Shown one piece after another: positions 22,321 through 34,510 of a stretch of DNA of 64,000 nt (the stretch's first letter is position 1; every line of letters begins with the position of its first letter). A model generated the notes under the pieces. It did not search any database, was not told the origin of the DNA, and saw only the letters and a list, made by a program, of their open reading frames with translations. A program made the translations under genes and the position numbers. Source of the DNA: Chiua virens (lineage: Eukaryota; Basidiomycota; Agaricomycetes; Boletales; Boletaceae); NCBI GenBank assembly GCA_019787685.1, contig JAHNUO010000004.1, forward strand, positions 930,001 through 994,000. The letters run 5' to 3'.

Positions 22321-25300
22321 ATGAATGCAGATCTGCCTCGGACATTCCTTGCCACATGCGTCTGCAATAAGACATTTACTGATTTGGCCCACTTAAGCCG
22401 GCATCAGAAAGCTTGCACGAAGGGCAAAAAATGGTTGGCTGGCGCTCTCACTATGGCCAAGGAGGTTTATCGTCGTAAGAAGATGCGCACTCAGGTTGTC
22501 GATTCATCAGTTGGCTCGGAAGAGGCCCCAGGTCACATTAACATGAATGACCCGGACGAGGTAAGCAACATTACTGGCAGCTAGCCACTAGCAATAGCTA
22601 ATAGGACTCGGAATGTGCTCAGCCACAAACGTCACTTGATACTACCCCTCTGACCAACGATACAACCGATGTTCACCCTGGGATAGAGCCCGATGCCCCA
22701 GACTTGTCTCTGGCCCAACGACGACCCTGGCGAGTACATCGACGGCTCCCTGCACGGTTCAGGGATGTCCTTCCCGAGCCCCCACCCCTCGTTCTACCTC
22801 GTGAATCCGACGTGAATCCAGACTGTCCACCATGTTCCACTGTGCCCAGATCCACGACCCGAGACGCACCGGTCCCACCTTCGTGTCGGACGTTCAGAAC
22901 TCAGCAAAATGGATTTGGAATATTCCGTGTTTATAATCGTCAAACTCTCCCGTCTCATGATCCCACTTCTTCCGTTTCCTACGCAACCCCGCGCTTGGAT
23001 GAGGTGATTCCGAAGACCCATGCGGATAATCCATTCCACCCTTATCCGAATGAGAACTCATTTTTGCTCGGCGACTGGTACTGGAACCATGGGAGTCAGA
23101 AGTCGAGAAAGAGCTTCAAGGAGTTGGTGAAAATCATCGGGAGTCCAAATTTCCGCCCAGAAGACGTGCGGGATACTAGGTGGATTGCAATTGATCATGA
23201 ACTGGGGAACCCGCGCCAAGAGCGGCCAGACGACGCTTCTGGGTGGAATCACACCACCATCACCATTTCCGTCCCCTTTCACAATCGTTGCCAGCACCCC
23301 GGTCCCAAGATTTACTCTGTCCCTGGTTTTCATTCCCATTCTTTGTTATCCATCATACGCGACAACCTTTCGCATCCAAACCACCATTCTCAGTTCCATT
23401 ACGAACCGTACGAGTTACGTTGGCAGCCCCCGCACAAGACTACTGCGGTCCGGGTATATGGTGAGCTGTTCACATCACAAATCTTTCTCGAAGCGCATGA
23501 ACAGCTCCAGGCATCGCCTGGAGAGCCCGGATGCGATCTACCTCGCCATATCGTGGGATTAATGTTCTGGTCCGACTCGACCCAGCTTACGTCCTTCGGA
23601 GACGCCAAACTGTGGCCGCTTTATATGTATTTCGGGAACGAGTCCAAATATACGAGAGGCCAACCATCCTCCGGCCTTAGCATGCACGTTGCATACTTCC
23701 AGGTTGTAAGTACCATTAGATTATTACCTGGAAATGGGACTGACTGCAAATATTTCTCATAGTTACCGGACGAATTCAAGGATTTTGCGACAGAGCATGC
23801 GGGAAACAAGGTTCCAGGTGATCCACTGTTTACGCATTGTCACAGAGAGTTGTTCCACATACAATGGCAGAAGCTACTCGATGAACATTTTATATCCGCA
23901 TACGAACATGGATTCGTTGTAACCTGTTGTGATGGTGTGGACAGGCGGTTATATCCCTGCATATTCACCTATTCTGCCGACTATCCCGAGAAGTACGCAT
24001 AGCTTCCTTCCTTAACTCTAACTCACACCAGTCAAACAGAGTGCTTATAGCCAACATATGAAATCTAGGACAATATCCATGTCCACGCTGTTTGATCCCG
24101 AAATCACAGATTGAGCTGGTCGCCACTTGTCATGACATGCTGCAACGCGATCTACTCTCACGAAGTGACTCGCAGGAACGAAAGGACAAAATATCCTTGG
24201 CCCGTGACTTGATTTATCAGCAGAATTACGCTGTTGATAGCGCCAAGGTGCAAAACATCCTGAAAGCTGAATCTCTCGTTCCAACAATTGTACGCTCCAA
24301 CCTAGTGACTGGTGCTTCCGAGGCTAAAGTTTCTCGTCTTCACAGAATGCGTTTTCTGCGCGACTCGGTCATACAGGTTTTGACTTCTTTCGGATGCTTG
24401 TTGTTGACTTACTGCACGAATTCGAGCTTGGGATCTGGAAAGCTTTGTTTACTCACTTGCTTAGGATGCTGGATAGTCAGGCGGGGACTAGCCTCGCAAA
24501 GCTAGACCAACGGTGAGATTGCTGCAGCCCCAGTTACCATGTGGTTCTAGCCTAAAGTTTTCGCTACTCAGCTACCGCCAAGTGCCGAAATTCGGTCGTG
24601 ACACCATTCGACGCTTTAGGAAAAACGTTTCAGAGATGAAACGAACAACCGCACGCGATTTTGAAGACCTTTTGCAGGTGAGTATTGCAACCCAGTTTGA
24701 ATTATCCGATTGCTGAGAATCATTTGGTTCAGTGTGCGATACCTGTCTTTGAAGGACTTTTACCAGAGCCCCATAATCATAGTGTATTGTGGCTCCTGTT
24801 CATATTATGCCATTGGCATGGACTTGCGAAGCTCCGGTTGCATACTGACGATACTTTGGACATCATGGAGACCATTACCCCACAATTGGCAAACTTTCTT
24901 CGCGAATTTCAGTCACGAACATGCTCTGCATTTCAAACGAAGGAACTTCGAAAGGAGGCAGTGAATCGCGCGAGATGGGGGGCCAAGCAAGCTTCCAACG
25001 GGGCCAGCCGCCCTAGTTCACAAGCCTGCGGCACACGTCGCCAGAAGGTATTCAACCTTCAGACGTACAAAGTACATGCTCTTGCAGATTATCCTGCGCA
25101 GATCAGGACATATGGTACGACAGACTCATTTTCCACACAGATAGTATGTCGGTTTTACAGGTCAGATCCAATTACTGAAATGTTTCAGGGCGAGCTGGAG
25201 CATCGAACTAGCAAAGGCCGTTATATCAGGACAAGTCGCAAAAAATACATACCTCAGCTGACTGCCATCGAGCATCGCCAAGACCGCATTCGACGCATTC

Positions 25301-26499
25301 GCTCGCAAATTCCATCTGCGCCTCCAGCCGGAGCATCGCCCGATGATATCCCGGAGTTCCACCACTACATTGGTAGTTCACATAATGACCCTGAGGACTT
25401 GATGCTTCTTGTGCGTCGTAATTGTGACGATCCAGCTGTTGTGGTATGTTACTTCGTGTGTCGAGCCTCAGGACAAAGTGCATGATAACGACACTCTTAT
25501 TATCCAGAATTTCATCCCGGACCTCAAAGCACACTTGCTGCCACGCATAGCAGAGATGCATAGAAGACTCCTGGGTCATAACAAGACTGCTCAGTCGCTC
25601 CCGGTCGCTGGTGATCCTGGTCATGTGATTATCCAAAACAACCGCATTTATCGTCATAGAACCTTCCGCGTGAATTTTACCACCTACGACTTGCGCAGGG
25701 AAGCTGATGTCATCAAACCGAAGTCAGATCAGTGTGACATCCTCATGTTATCACCCGGAGGGTCTGAAGAACATCCTTTCTATTATGCACGTGTCATCGG
25801 GATTTTCCATGCCAATGTCATCTACACTGGTGAGGGTTCTAGGGATTATTGGGCACGTCGCATGGAGTTCCTGTGGGTACGTTGGTTTGAAAAACTGGAA
25901 CAGCCCTCGGGGTGGCAGCAGAGCAGCCTGGATATCCTCAAGTTCGCACCAATGGCAGCTCCAGGCGCTTTTGGATTTGTCAATCCAGATGATGTCCTGA
26001 GAGGGTGCCACATCATTCCCAGATTTTGTACAGGTCGATTGCGTTCGGATGGTATTTCGGTATCACGGATTGCAGGGGACGCAGATGATTGGAAGAACTA
26101 CTACGTCAATAGGTGAGTGTTAATAATTCTTAACAGAGGTCACGAAATAACTTGTTCAACGTCAACGACAGATTTGTTGATCGAGACATACTTCTTCATT
26201 ATCACTGGGGCCTCGCAGTGGGTCATGCATACACGCACAGCCGCCAGAATGGTGAGGCTGGGGTGAACTTTAGCCATGGCCGCGGCTGGAGCAACCCGAC
26301 AGCATACAGCGATGAGGCATCGGGCGATGAAACATCTCATGCAGAATATTGTGTGGGGCACACTGACAGTGAGGAGCAGGACAAAGATTGGCAAAGCAAT
26401 ACAGAGGAAGAGGAAACTGCCAGTGGGAGCTCACCTAGCTGTGGCTCTGACGACTCTTCGTCTGACGGTGGTTGTGACTCCGAGTTTGACGATTTTTAG
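22321..26499 (+). pseudogene. Plavaka-family (KDZ-related) transposase with one in-frame TGA
   Basis: Ten exons keep phase: 22321-22560, 22605-23705, 23763-23992, 24040-24289, 24346-24512, 24572-24677, 24733-25143, 25189-25443, 25508-26112 and 26172-26499, about 1231 codons. The N-terminus is a zinc-finger-like CVCNKTFTDLAHLSRHQKAC. Family signatures follow: NPFHPYPNENSFLLGDWYWN, FHYEPYELRWQPP, MFWSDSTQLTSFGDAKLWPL, FTYSADYPEK, CPRCLIPK, VVDLLHEFELGIWKA and RDTIRRF. Then come CAIPVFEGLLPEPHN, HGLAKLRLHTDDTLD and EHRTSKGRY, and an acidic tail ends SEFDDF. The Asp in SDSTQL and the Asp/Glu of DLLHEFELG are candidate catalytic acids. At 24059-24061 a TGA replaces an expected Arg codon (CGA), so the protein would be cut at about residue 530 unless it is read through. 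Confidence 0.85.
24059..24061 (+). other. Premature TGA in the transposase
   Basis: The frame reads GCC AAC ATA TGA AAT CTA GGA ahead of the CPRC motif, where the family has Ile-Arg-Asn-Leu-Gly. A single C-to-T change from CGA explains it. No alternative acceptor restores the frame. Confidence 0.7.
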
Positions 26500-26536
26500 G
26501 TTACCTTCGATGTCGCAAAGGTTGGGTTTTGCCAGT

Positions 26537-26561
26537 ATATATATATATATATATATATATC
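26537..26561. repeat. (TA)n microsatellite
   Basis: About twelve TA units lie 37 bp after the transposase stop codon. Confidence 0.9.
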
Positions 26562-27200
26562 GCATCTCTTCATCCACCAGCCTATAGTACTACGCGGGCG
26601 TTGATTACGACCCACTGGCAGTTTGAACGGATATTAGTATACCATTTGTTGCAAGTCACCTCTCTTAGTACTCATCGATCATCGATCATTCTTTTGACCG
26701 AAGACTTTTACCCTCTGTGGTGTCTCCTTCCACGATGACCATCCGCACGGACCACACCCCAGACGCCTCCACGCCGTGTCTCCCGCTGGCCTTTGGAACT
26801 TCACACCTCCTCTGCCGAGGTCTTTGACCTTTCTGACGTCGATCCAACTGATACCAGGAGCAATCCACACTCTGCCTACCCCCATCTGAACATGCTAATT
26901 ATCCGACATGACACGAACGACGCTGATAGCATTCATGATAAGTTACTATGTCGTTGTCGACGATGATAATTCACTCAAATGTCCCCGGTAAACTCTTTGT
27001 GCAACCAGGTCTGTTCTCTCGGCCTCCTCGCCCTCACTGGCACGTTGCTCATAGTATGCCAACAATAGGCTTCGCCGTGGCACGAATCTGTGCCAAAGGA
27101 TTTATCAGACCCTCATTCATTACAACACTTTCATCTCTCGAGGCGCTGTCTCACCTCTTCCGTCCACCCTGACCTCTCGCAGTCCTAGGCTATATGCACC
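26562..27200. other. No gene seen
   Basis: Only short, unsupported frames are found between the transposase and the palindromic region. Confidence 0.5.
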
Positions 27201-27489
27201 CTTGGCAGCACTTTTTTCAACCTCCGATGGTCTTTCAGACCATTTACCGCCTACAAGGAAAATTGGTCTGAGAGACCCCACCACTCGCCTCCATCGCCAC
27301 CATAGGCCAAAATAGGCCAAATATGATTACGCAGTTTCTCATCTGCCTCGCAAGCTTGTCTCGCAGCCATCCGCGAAACCTGTATGCTGTCAACGAGGAC
27401 CTCTCACGAGCCTCGACCGTGCCTCATTGCCCTCGCCCTCCCTCGTGAGGCATCGTCGAGGCCTTGCAAGAACCACTCCCGAGCCCTGA

Positions 27490-29575
27490 CCGAGCCTCGA
27501 TACCTCCCGACACACCTGCCCTGCCCGCCCACATTCGCCCAAGCGCTGCTGCGCCTGACGTGCACGTGCCAGTAGTCCGACGCCGTCGCATCCCTGTCCT
27601 CATCCTCCCGACACGCACGGACGCTCCCGCCCTTCCTGTCTCACGCCTGCTCGGCCTCGCTCGACGCCCTGCTCTCGCTGCCCCCGGGCCGCCCCACTGC
27701 TTTCTGTGCATCGGCATGAACGCACACGTGCCACGCGGCCCCCGCCTACCCCTTCGCTTCACCACCCCGGCCTGCCAAATGACACGATGGCGACAACAAT
27801 GGCAACGACGCACTATTGTCGTTGTCGTTGTCGTTGTCGTCGCGTCGTTGCGTCGCCCTTCCCCACCCTTTCTCATCATCCCACCCAACGACAACGACAC
27901 GATGACCGCGGTATTGCGGCCAGCGTGTCGCTGTTGCTGTCGTTGCGTCGTCGTCGTTGCGTTGCCCCCGTCGCGTCGCGTCGCCTTTCCCTCACCCTCA
28001 TCCCACCCGACGATGACAACAACGCGATAACCACGTTGTCGACATCGCGTTGCATCGCCCTTCCATCACTAGCTCCCTCAGGCTCCCCCCCTCATCCCAC
28101 CCGACAACGACGACACGACGACAACGACATGATAACCATGTCGTCGTCGTTGTGTCATTGCTGTCGCATCGTCATCCTCGTGGCATCATCGTCCTCATAC
28201 CCTAGCCTGTCGAACGATGCGATGGCGATGGCAACAACAACGTCGCGATAATCACGTTAGCGTGATCGTCGCGTCATTGTCGTCGTCGTCGTCGTTTTGC
28301 TCCCATCCCGCCCAGTCCTCACCATGCCGTCGCACTCACCCTGCTCTCGCCCTCCTTGCCCTTTTCTCACCCTCTTGCCTCGTCTCCCCCACTGGAAATG
28401 ACAACGATGATGCGATAACCGCGGTGTTGCAGTTATCGCGTCGTCGTCGTGTCGCCCTTCCCCACCCTTTTCTGCCATCCCACCCGACGATGACAACGCA
28501 ATAACCGTGCCACGTGGCCCACGCCCACCCCTTCACTTCACCACTCCGGCCTGCCAAATGACACGATGGCAACGACAACGACAACGGCGCTATAACCGCG
28601 ATAACGCGGTTATTGTGTTGTCGTCGTCGTCAGGCGAGGGAAGGGCGAGGAGAGGAGAGGCAAGGCAAGGCAAGGCGAGCCTGAGGGCGACGACAACGAG
28701 GGCGACGACGACGACGACGACGTGACGACCGCATTATCGCGGTTGTCGCGTCGTTTTCGTTGGTTTCGTCAGGCGAGAGGCGAGAGGCGAGGGCGACGAC
28801 GATGACGACATGACAACCGCGTTATAGCGGTTATCACGTCGTTGTCGTTGGCGTTGGCGTTGGCGTCATCAGGCGAGGTGAGGGGTGAGGCAAGGCGAAG
28901 GCGACGACGACGAGGGCAACGAAGGCGACTCAGAGAGCAACGAAGGCGACTCAGAGAGCAACGAAGGCAATGACGACGTGATAACCATATCACATCATCG
29001 TTGTCATCGTTGTCATCATCGTCAGGCGGGATGAGGCGAGAGGTGAGGCGACGAAGGTGCCACCAAGACGAGGGCGACGAGAGCAAGATCGAGGGCGACG
29101 AGGGCGACGACAACGTGACGACCGCGTTATAGCGGTTATCACGTTGTCGTTGTCGTTGTCGTTGTCGGGCAAGGTGGGGCGAAAGGTGAGGTGATGAAGG
29201 CGAAGACAAGGCGACGAGAGCAAGATCGAGGGCGACGAGGGCGACGACAACGTGACGACCGCGTTATAGCGGTTATCACGTCGTCGTCGTCGTCGTCGTC
29301 GTCGGGCAAGGTGGGGCGAAAGGTGAGGTGATGAAGGCGAAGACGAGGCGACGAGGGCAAGAGCGAGAGCGATGAGGACGACGACAACGTGACGACCGCG
29401 TTATAGCGGTTATCACGTCGTCGTCGTCAGGCAAGGTGGGGCGAAAGGTGAGGCGAGGGCGAGGTCGACGAGTTGAGGGAGAGGCAAGGTGAGATGATGT
29501 GAAGGCGGCGACGAGGGGGAGAGCGACGACGACGACGTGACAACCGCATTATAACGGTTATCGCGTCGTCGTCGT
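27490..29575. repeat. Left array of triplet-rich hairpin units
   Basis: Units of ~110-150 bp combine a GC-rich polypurine or polypyrimidine spacer, CGTCGT/ACGACG triplets and a central palindrome such as GACCGCGTTATAGCGGTTATC. Near-identical hairpins lie at ~28811, 29115, 29253, 29390 and 29537, with weaker ones at 27903, 28415, 28590 and 28720. A larger direct repeat (CACCCCGGCCTGCCAAATGA type) is at ~27722 and ~28507. Long open frames here are low-complexity artefacts. Confidence 0.75.
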
Positions 29576-29659
29576 TGCCGTCGGACAAGGTGAGAACACA
29601 TACCTGTAGCTGTACCCGTGCACGCGTACATAACTCGTGCTACGGGTATGGGTATGGGC

Positions 29660-29683
29660 ACGGGTCACAAGAGTGTGACCCGT
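29660..29683. repeat. Perfect short hairpin
   Basis: ACGGGTCACA, a 4-nt loop AGAG, then TGTGACCCGT: 10-bp perfect arms. Confidence 0.85.
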
Positions 29684-29989
29684 ACCCATGCAGAACCCTA
29701 TATATCATCCTGACGAGGCAACTTGAAGCCTGAGGGTGGTAACACAGGAGGGAAAGACGAGGGTGGATGGTATGACACAGTGGTGTGTCATCGCAGCGGA
29801 ACAACAGGTTGGTGGCACAACTTGAAAGGCCTGGGGGTGGTAGCATGAAGGAAGGAAGGAAGGGGGGACAACTTGACGAGGGAAGTGCGACATGCGATGC
29901 GATAGCACAAGAACACGATGTACAGTGCTGTGTCACATTGTCGTGTCGTGGTGGTGCAATTGTAATTCTATGGGATGATCCGAGCCAAT

Positions 29990-31180
29990 CACGTAACGAA
30001 TAATGATCCTACTGATACTGATTCTGTGATAGTTGTGATATTCTCCTCTCTTTCACTTTATCAGGCTTCAGCAGTGATCCAGCTTCCTCCAAATTATGCA
30101 GGCCTCATTGAATGATGTATATATAGATATTCTACTGTATATATTACTGCCCATAATGTCTTAAACATTATCTAGGACACATTTATTACTTTTGTGCAAT
30201 GAATATATTTAAAGGGATTTAAAGGGTATATTGTCAGGGCAATGTTGTATTATCCTGGCTCCTATGCTACTCTAATACTCTCTATTTTACTGTATTTTTT
30301 GGATGAGGATTGAAGACGTGAGGAGCGACTCAAACATATGAGATGCGTGGGAAACCATCTGAAAACTTAGGAGACTTTGAAAACAAATCAAAAACTTGAC
30401 ATTGTGGCTTCCACAACGCCTTAAGCACCATTCTAAGTAGTAGATAATCTATTTGACATGCCATATAACATGTGTACACTGTGTGCCTAGCCTATCTTGA
30501 TTTTTAAGACATCAAAATTGCGAACATGCATTCCATGAGGTTACTTTGAGCATATGTGCACGATCATGTTGACATTGAAGCAATTGCACTGAAGAGGTGT
30601 TTTTGCAGTTTCCATGTCTTAGAAATAGAATAAGCTAGGCACATGATGTACACAAGTTCTATTGCATTCTACATACATTATCTACTGTTTAGATTGGTTC
30701 CTGAAGCGTTGTGGAAGCCATAATGTCAAGTTTTTGATTTGTTTTCAAAGTCTCCTGAGTTTTCAGATGGTTTCCCACGCATCTCATATGTTTGAGTCGC
30801 TCCTCACGTCTTCAATCCTCATCCAAAAAATACAGTAAAATAGAGAGTATTAGAGTAGCATAGGAGCCAGGATAATACAACATTGCCCTGACAATATACC
30901 CTTTAAATCCCTTTAAATATATTCATTGCACAAAAGTAATAAATGTGTCCTAGATAATGTTCAAGACAGTGTGGGCAGTGATATATATGGCAGAATACAT
31001 AGGCATAAATCATACAACACTACATACACAATTCTGGGGGAGCTGGATCACTGTGAAAGCATGGGAAGGTGAAACATGGGTCAGGAGGAGAATGTGACAC
31101 AACTATCACCAGGACTGATCCTGGTGATCTGTGCTGCTGATATGTTGTAGATATGTTTTAAACCTCCCAGAGAATACGTT
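29990..31180. mobile_element. Long inverted repeat (foldback element), ~1.2 kb
   Basis: The core arms at ~30148-30425 and ~30695-30970 are almost identical in inverted orientation, including CATATGAGATGCGTGGGAAA and TTTAAAGGGATTTAAAGGG. Outside the core the arms keep pairing with less identity out to ACGAATAA (~29994) and TTATTCGT (~31181), through CAGTGATCCAGCT and GATAGTTGTG. The ~270-bp centre also shows weak inverted similarity. No protein-coding frame is present. It resembles a foldback or MITE-type element. Confidence 0.8.
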
Positions 31181-31499
31181 ATTCGTGGGGCATTACCTGA
31201 ATGTTTGAAAAAAGCGGTCATGTTTTTCTTTTTCCAACAAATCCACATTATCACTGTACATCAGGTTTCATATCCCAAATTGAGCATTCACACACATATA
31301 ATAGTACATCACATTGCATATATACAGACAAATGACGTGATGTACTGTGAGGAAGCAGGGAAAAAGAGAAAGAACATATTACCATTTCTGAAACACGACA
31401 TATCAAGCATGCCACAATATTTCCTAATAAGGAGCGAGAGTGGGTGTTTGTCAATGTGCACGTGAAGTTCAAATGTTCGACAACCACAATGATGACGCC

Positions 31500-33175
31500 G
31501 ACACCGACGTGACACGGCGACTCAGAGGATGATGACAACGACACGATAACTGTGCTCTCGTTATTGTGTCGTTGTCTTTATCCTCATGATCGGAAACCTG
31601 AAGGAAGCATGAATGACGCCATGTCACAATGATGACAATAATGAAGACGAAGACGACGTGACCCACACGCGACGCGATGATTACCGTGTTATTGTCGTCG
31701 TCGTGCGAGCCATTTTAGACGTGTAGAAAGGGGGAGGGAGGCGCGGCGCAGCGCAGCGCAACAAGGACAATGATGACGACACGACAACCGTGTCTCAACG
31801 GTTGTTGTGTCATTGTTACAGGTATTCTAGACGAACAGGGAAGGAGAGAGAAGGGCGAGAGGGCGAGGAAAGGCAAAGGTGACGCGACAATGATGACGAC
31901 GCGACAACAACGACATGGTTATCATGTCGTCGTCGTCATGTCGTCGTCGTTGTCAGGTGAGAGCCTGAGGTGCCAGTGCTGGAAGGGCAACGCAACGCGA
32001 TGTCGACAACGACGCAGGTATTGCGCCACTGTCATCGTCGGAAGGGGCGAGGTGAGGGAAAGGCGACGCGACAACGACATGATAACCACGATACCGCGGT
32101 TATCGTGTCGTCGTCATCGGGTGGGATGACACGAAAGGTGATGGAGGGCGACGCGACGCGACAACGTGGTTACCGCGTCATCGTCGTCGGATGGGAGGAT
32201 AGGGCGAGGGAGGGGCAACGCGACGCGACACAACGATGACGAAACCGATGCAACAACAGCGACAACGACACGATGACCACAGTATCGCGGTTATCGTGTC
32301 GTTGTCGTTGTTGGGTGCGATGATGGGAAGGGTGCGACATGATAACAACGACACGATATGTCGTTGTCATCGTCCTGTGGGACGAGGGGCGAGGGTGAGG
32401 GAGGAGCAACACGACAGCGACAACGACGTGATAACCGCACAATTGCGGTTATCATGTCGTTGTCGAAGTTGGGTGAGACGAGGATGAGGGAAGGGGGAGC
32501 CGAGGGCAAGGAGGGTGATAGTGAGATGTCAATGAGCACGTTGGGACCGTGCGCATCGACAAGGTGGCGAGGTCCACAACGTCGTCATTGGGTGGAACGG
32601 CCCGGGGGGAGAGGGCGACGGAAGGGCCAGTCAAGGGCAAGGAGGGTGAGGGCGAGGGCGAGATGACGGCGGGCGCGTTGGGACTGTGCGTGTCAGACAA
32701 GGTGGCGAGGTGAGGGAAGGGCAACCCGATGTGAAAAAACGCGATGCGACGACAACGACGTGACAATCGCAATACGCGATTGTCATGTCGTTGTTATCCT
32801 CAGGTGGAATAAGGGGAGAGGGTGAAGAGAGGGTGAAGAGAGGGCAAGGAAGGCGAGGGCGAGATGACGGTGGGTGCGTCGGGGCCGTGTACATCCGCAT
32901 TGGACGAGGGGAGAGGCGAGGGAAGGCCGAAATGGTGCGACAAAACACGACGCGACGATGACGGCGACGTCGTCACAATAACCGTATCGTTGAGTGGGAA
33001 CGGTGGCGAGAGGTGAGAGGGCGAGGAGGGCAAGAGCGAGATGATGGCGAGCGCGTCGGGACCGTGTGCATCGGACGAGGTGATGAGGGGAGGGAAGCGC
33101 ATCGTGACGACAATGACGACGACGTGATAACCGCACTATGATTGCGGTTATCACGTCGTCGTCATCGTCCAGTAG
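31500..33175. repeat. Right array of triplet-rich hairpin units
   Basis: Similar units to the left array, mainly purine-rich on this strand (GGGCGAGG, GAGGTGAGGG) with hairpins at ~31537, 31778, 32082, 32270, 32430, 32760 and 33120. The clearest reads GTGATAACCGCA, a short centre, then TGCGGTTATCAC. Open frames across it are low-complexity. Confidence 0.75.
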
Positions 33176-33722
33176 GACATGGCGGGAGGGGTGAGGGAGG
33201 GAAGGGCAAGGTGAAGGCAAGAGCGCGTCGGGACCGTGCGCCGATCAGACGAGGGAGGACCGGCGAGCAGTGTGACATCGTGACATCCGGGCGCGTCGGG
33301 CGAGGGCAGGGACGGCAAGGGCGGGACGGTGGCAGGCACATCGGCCGTGCGCATCGAACGAGGTGAGGGCCGGCGAGCACCGTGACGTCATGTCATCCGG
33401 GCACACCGGGAGGTGAGGACGAGGAGGCGTGAGGAGGCATGAACGGGGACAAATGCGGCCTCGGAAGAGGCACCTGCGAGCCTCGTTCGAGGCCCAAGCT
33501 GGGCCCAAGCTAAATTTGGGCCCAGAGGCCTCCAACGAGGCCGGTCTAAGAGACCTATTGTCACCTACAACGAAAATTGGTCTGAAAGACCATCGGAGTT
33601 TGAAAAAAGTGCTGCCTGAGGTGGCTATATGTGTTCCCTCGACCATCCTGTGGCGATCTCACCTTACCTTCAGGTGGTCCACCTTGTCATTCACGAAGCA
33701 CAAGTCTCCAAGCTTCCCTACC

Positions 33723-34317
33723 ATGAGAAATTTCCCAGTTCTTTTGTACCTCATGCTTCTCTTTGTGGCGGTCTCTGCATCTATCTCAGACGTCGATGTA
33801 CCGTAGGTTCCGGCGGTTTTCTCACTGACCGCTCACTGTAGAATGTGTCTTCTTACTACACCTGTTCCTCTATCAACACCCTACCATCATGGGCTATTCT
33901 ATGAGGATGGTGAATCCCTCTTGCCATCAATTCTGCCATCCAAGGCATCGTCCGAGTCCCGGTTCAGTGCGTGGCGTCTTCGTTCACGTGCTGTGGGAAC
34001 GATGTTTCAAAATATCCATGGTACCGCATCATCTCCGTCAATGCCCTCACTGTACCCTACTTCGCCCCGTCTCTCACAGCAACCAAGCTCGTCGGCAGTA
34101 AAGGGCGGAATGATTCCCTTGTCCGAATCGGGTAGGTGATCTCAATCATATTTTCATTGAAGAGCTCAACAATTCGTGCCCGTATGTCTTATTCGCTGGG
34201 AGGCACGGCGGCTATCGACTCGCTGTCTTCGTTGGGCGGTCAAGGAACGCAGACGAGGAGAAGCTTGTCGTCAGTGGTATCGCGCAGGAGTTTAGCATAA
34301 GCAGTGCCGACAAATGA
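33723..34317 (+). CDS. Putative secreted protein (cargo, uncertain)
   Basis: The ATG at 33723 begins MRNFPVLLYLMLLFVAVSAS, a good signal peptide. A donor GTAGGT at ~33801 and an acceptor CTGTAG at 33841 join in phase to a frame with HHGLFYEDGESLLPS and AWRLRSRAVGTMF. A further short intron (~34131-34161, only 31 nt) would lead to an exon with YVLFAGRHGGYRLAVFVGRS, ending at ~34317. I do not recognise the family. The second intron is short, so the 3' model is tentative. Confidence 0.45.
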
Positions 34318-34510
34318 ATGTAGACATTAATTGATGCAATAGATCACATGCAGTTAGATCGTGTCTTACGCATTCAAGTAACGATTGCTTGACTGAAAGG
34401 GTTCTTGACATACTAGGCTACGGGCTATCACCATGTTGTTCACATAGAAAATAATTCGACTCGGCAGAGGTACAGGGATCGCTAGTATGCCGTAGTAGTA
34501 TCACACTGCA

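Larger units (their letters stand above)
27204..33616. repeat. 6.4-kb palindromic region bounded by an inverted repeat
   Basis: At 27204-27242 and 33579-33616 the same ~38-bp text occurs in inverted orientation (core GGTCTGAAAGACCATCGGAG, then TTGAAAAAAGTGCTGCC). Each copy itself contains the palindrome GGTCTGAAAGACC. Inside, two triplet-rich arrays with short hairpins (27.5-29.6 kb and 31.5-33.2 kb) flank a central 1.2-kb inverted repeat. The left edge of the left array is pyrimidine-rich and the right array purine-rich on this strand, so the region as a whole is roughly two-fold symmetric. Confidence 0.7.

Noticed and set aside
27424..29387. Long open frames on both strands in the triplet arrays
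   Set aside because: They are low-complexity translations of CGTCGT/ACGACG repeats with no start context, domain or splice pattern.
32358..33380. Long open frames in the right hairpin array
   Set aside because: Same reason: biased repeat translation in all frames, and the frames shift from unit to unit.
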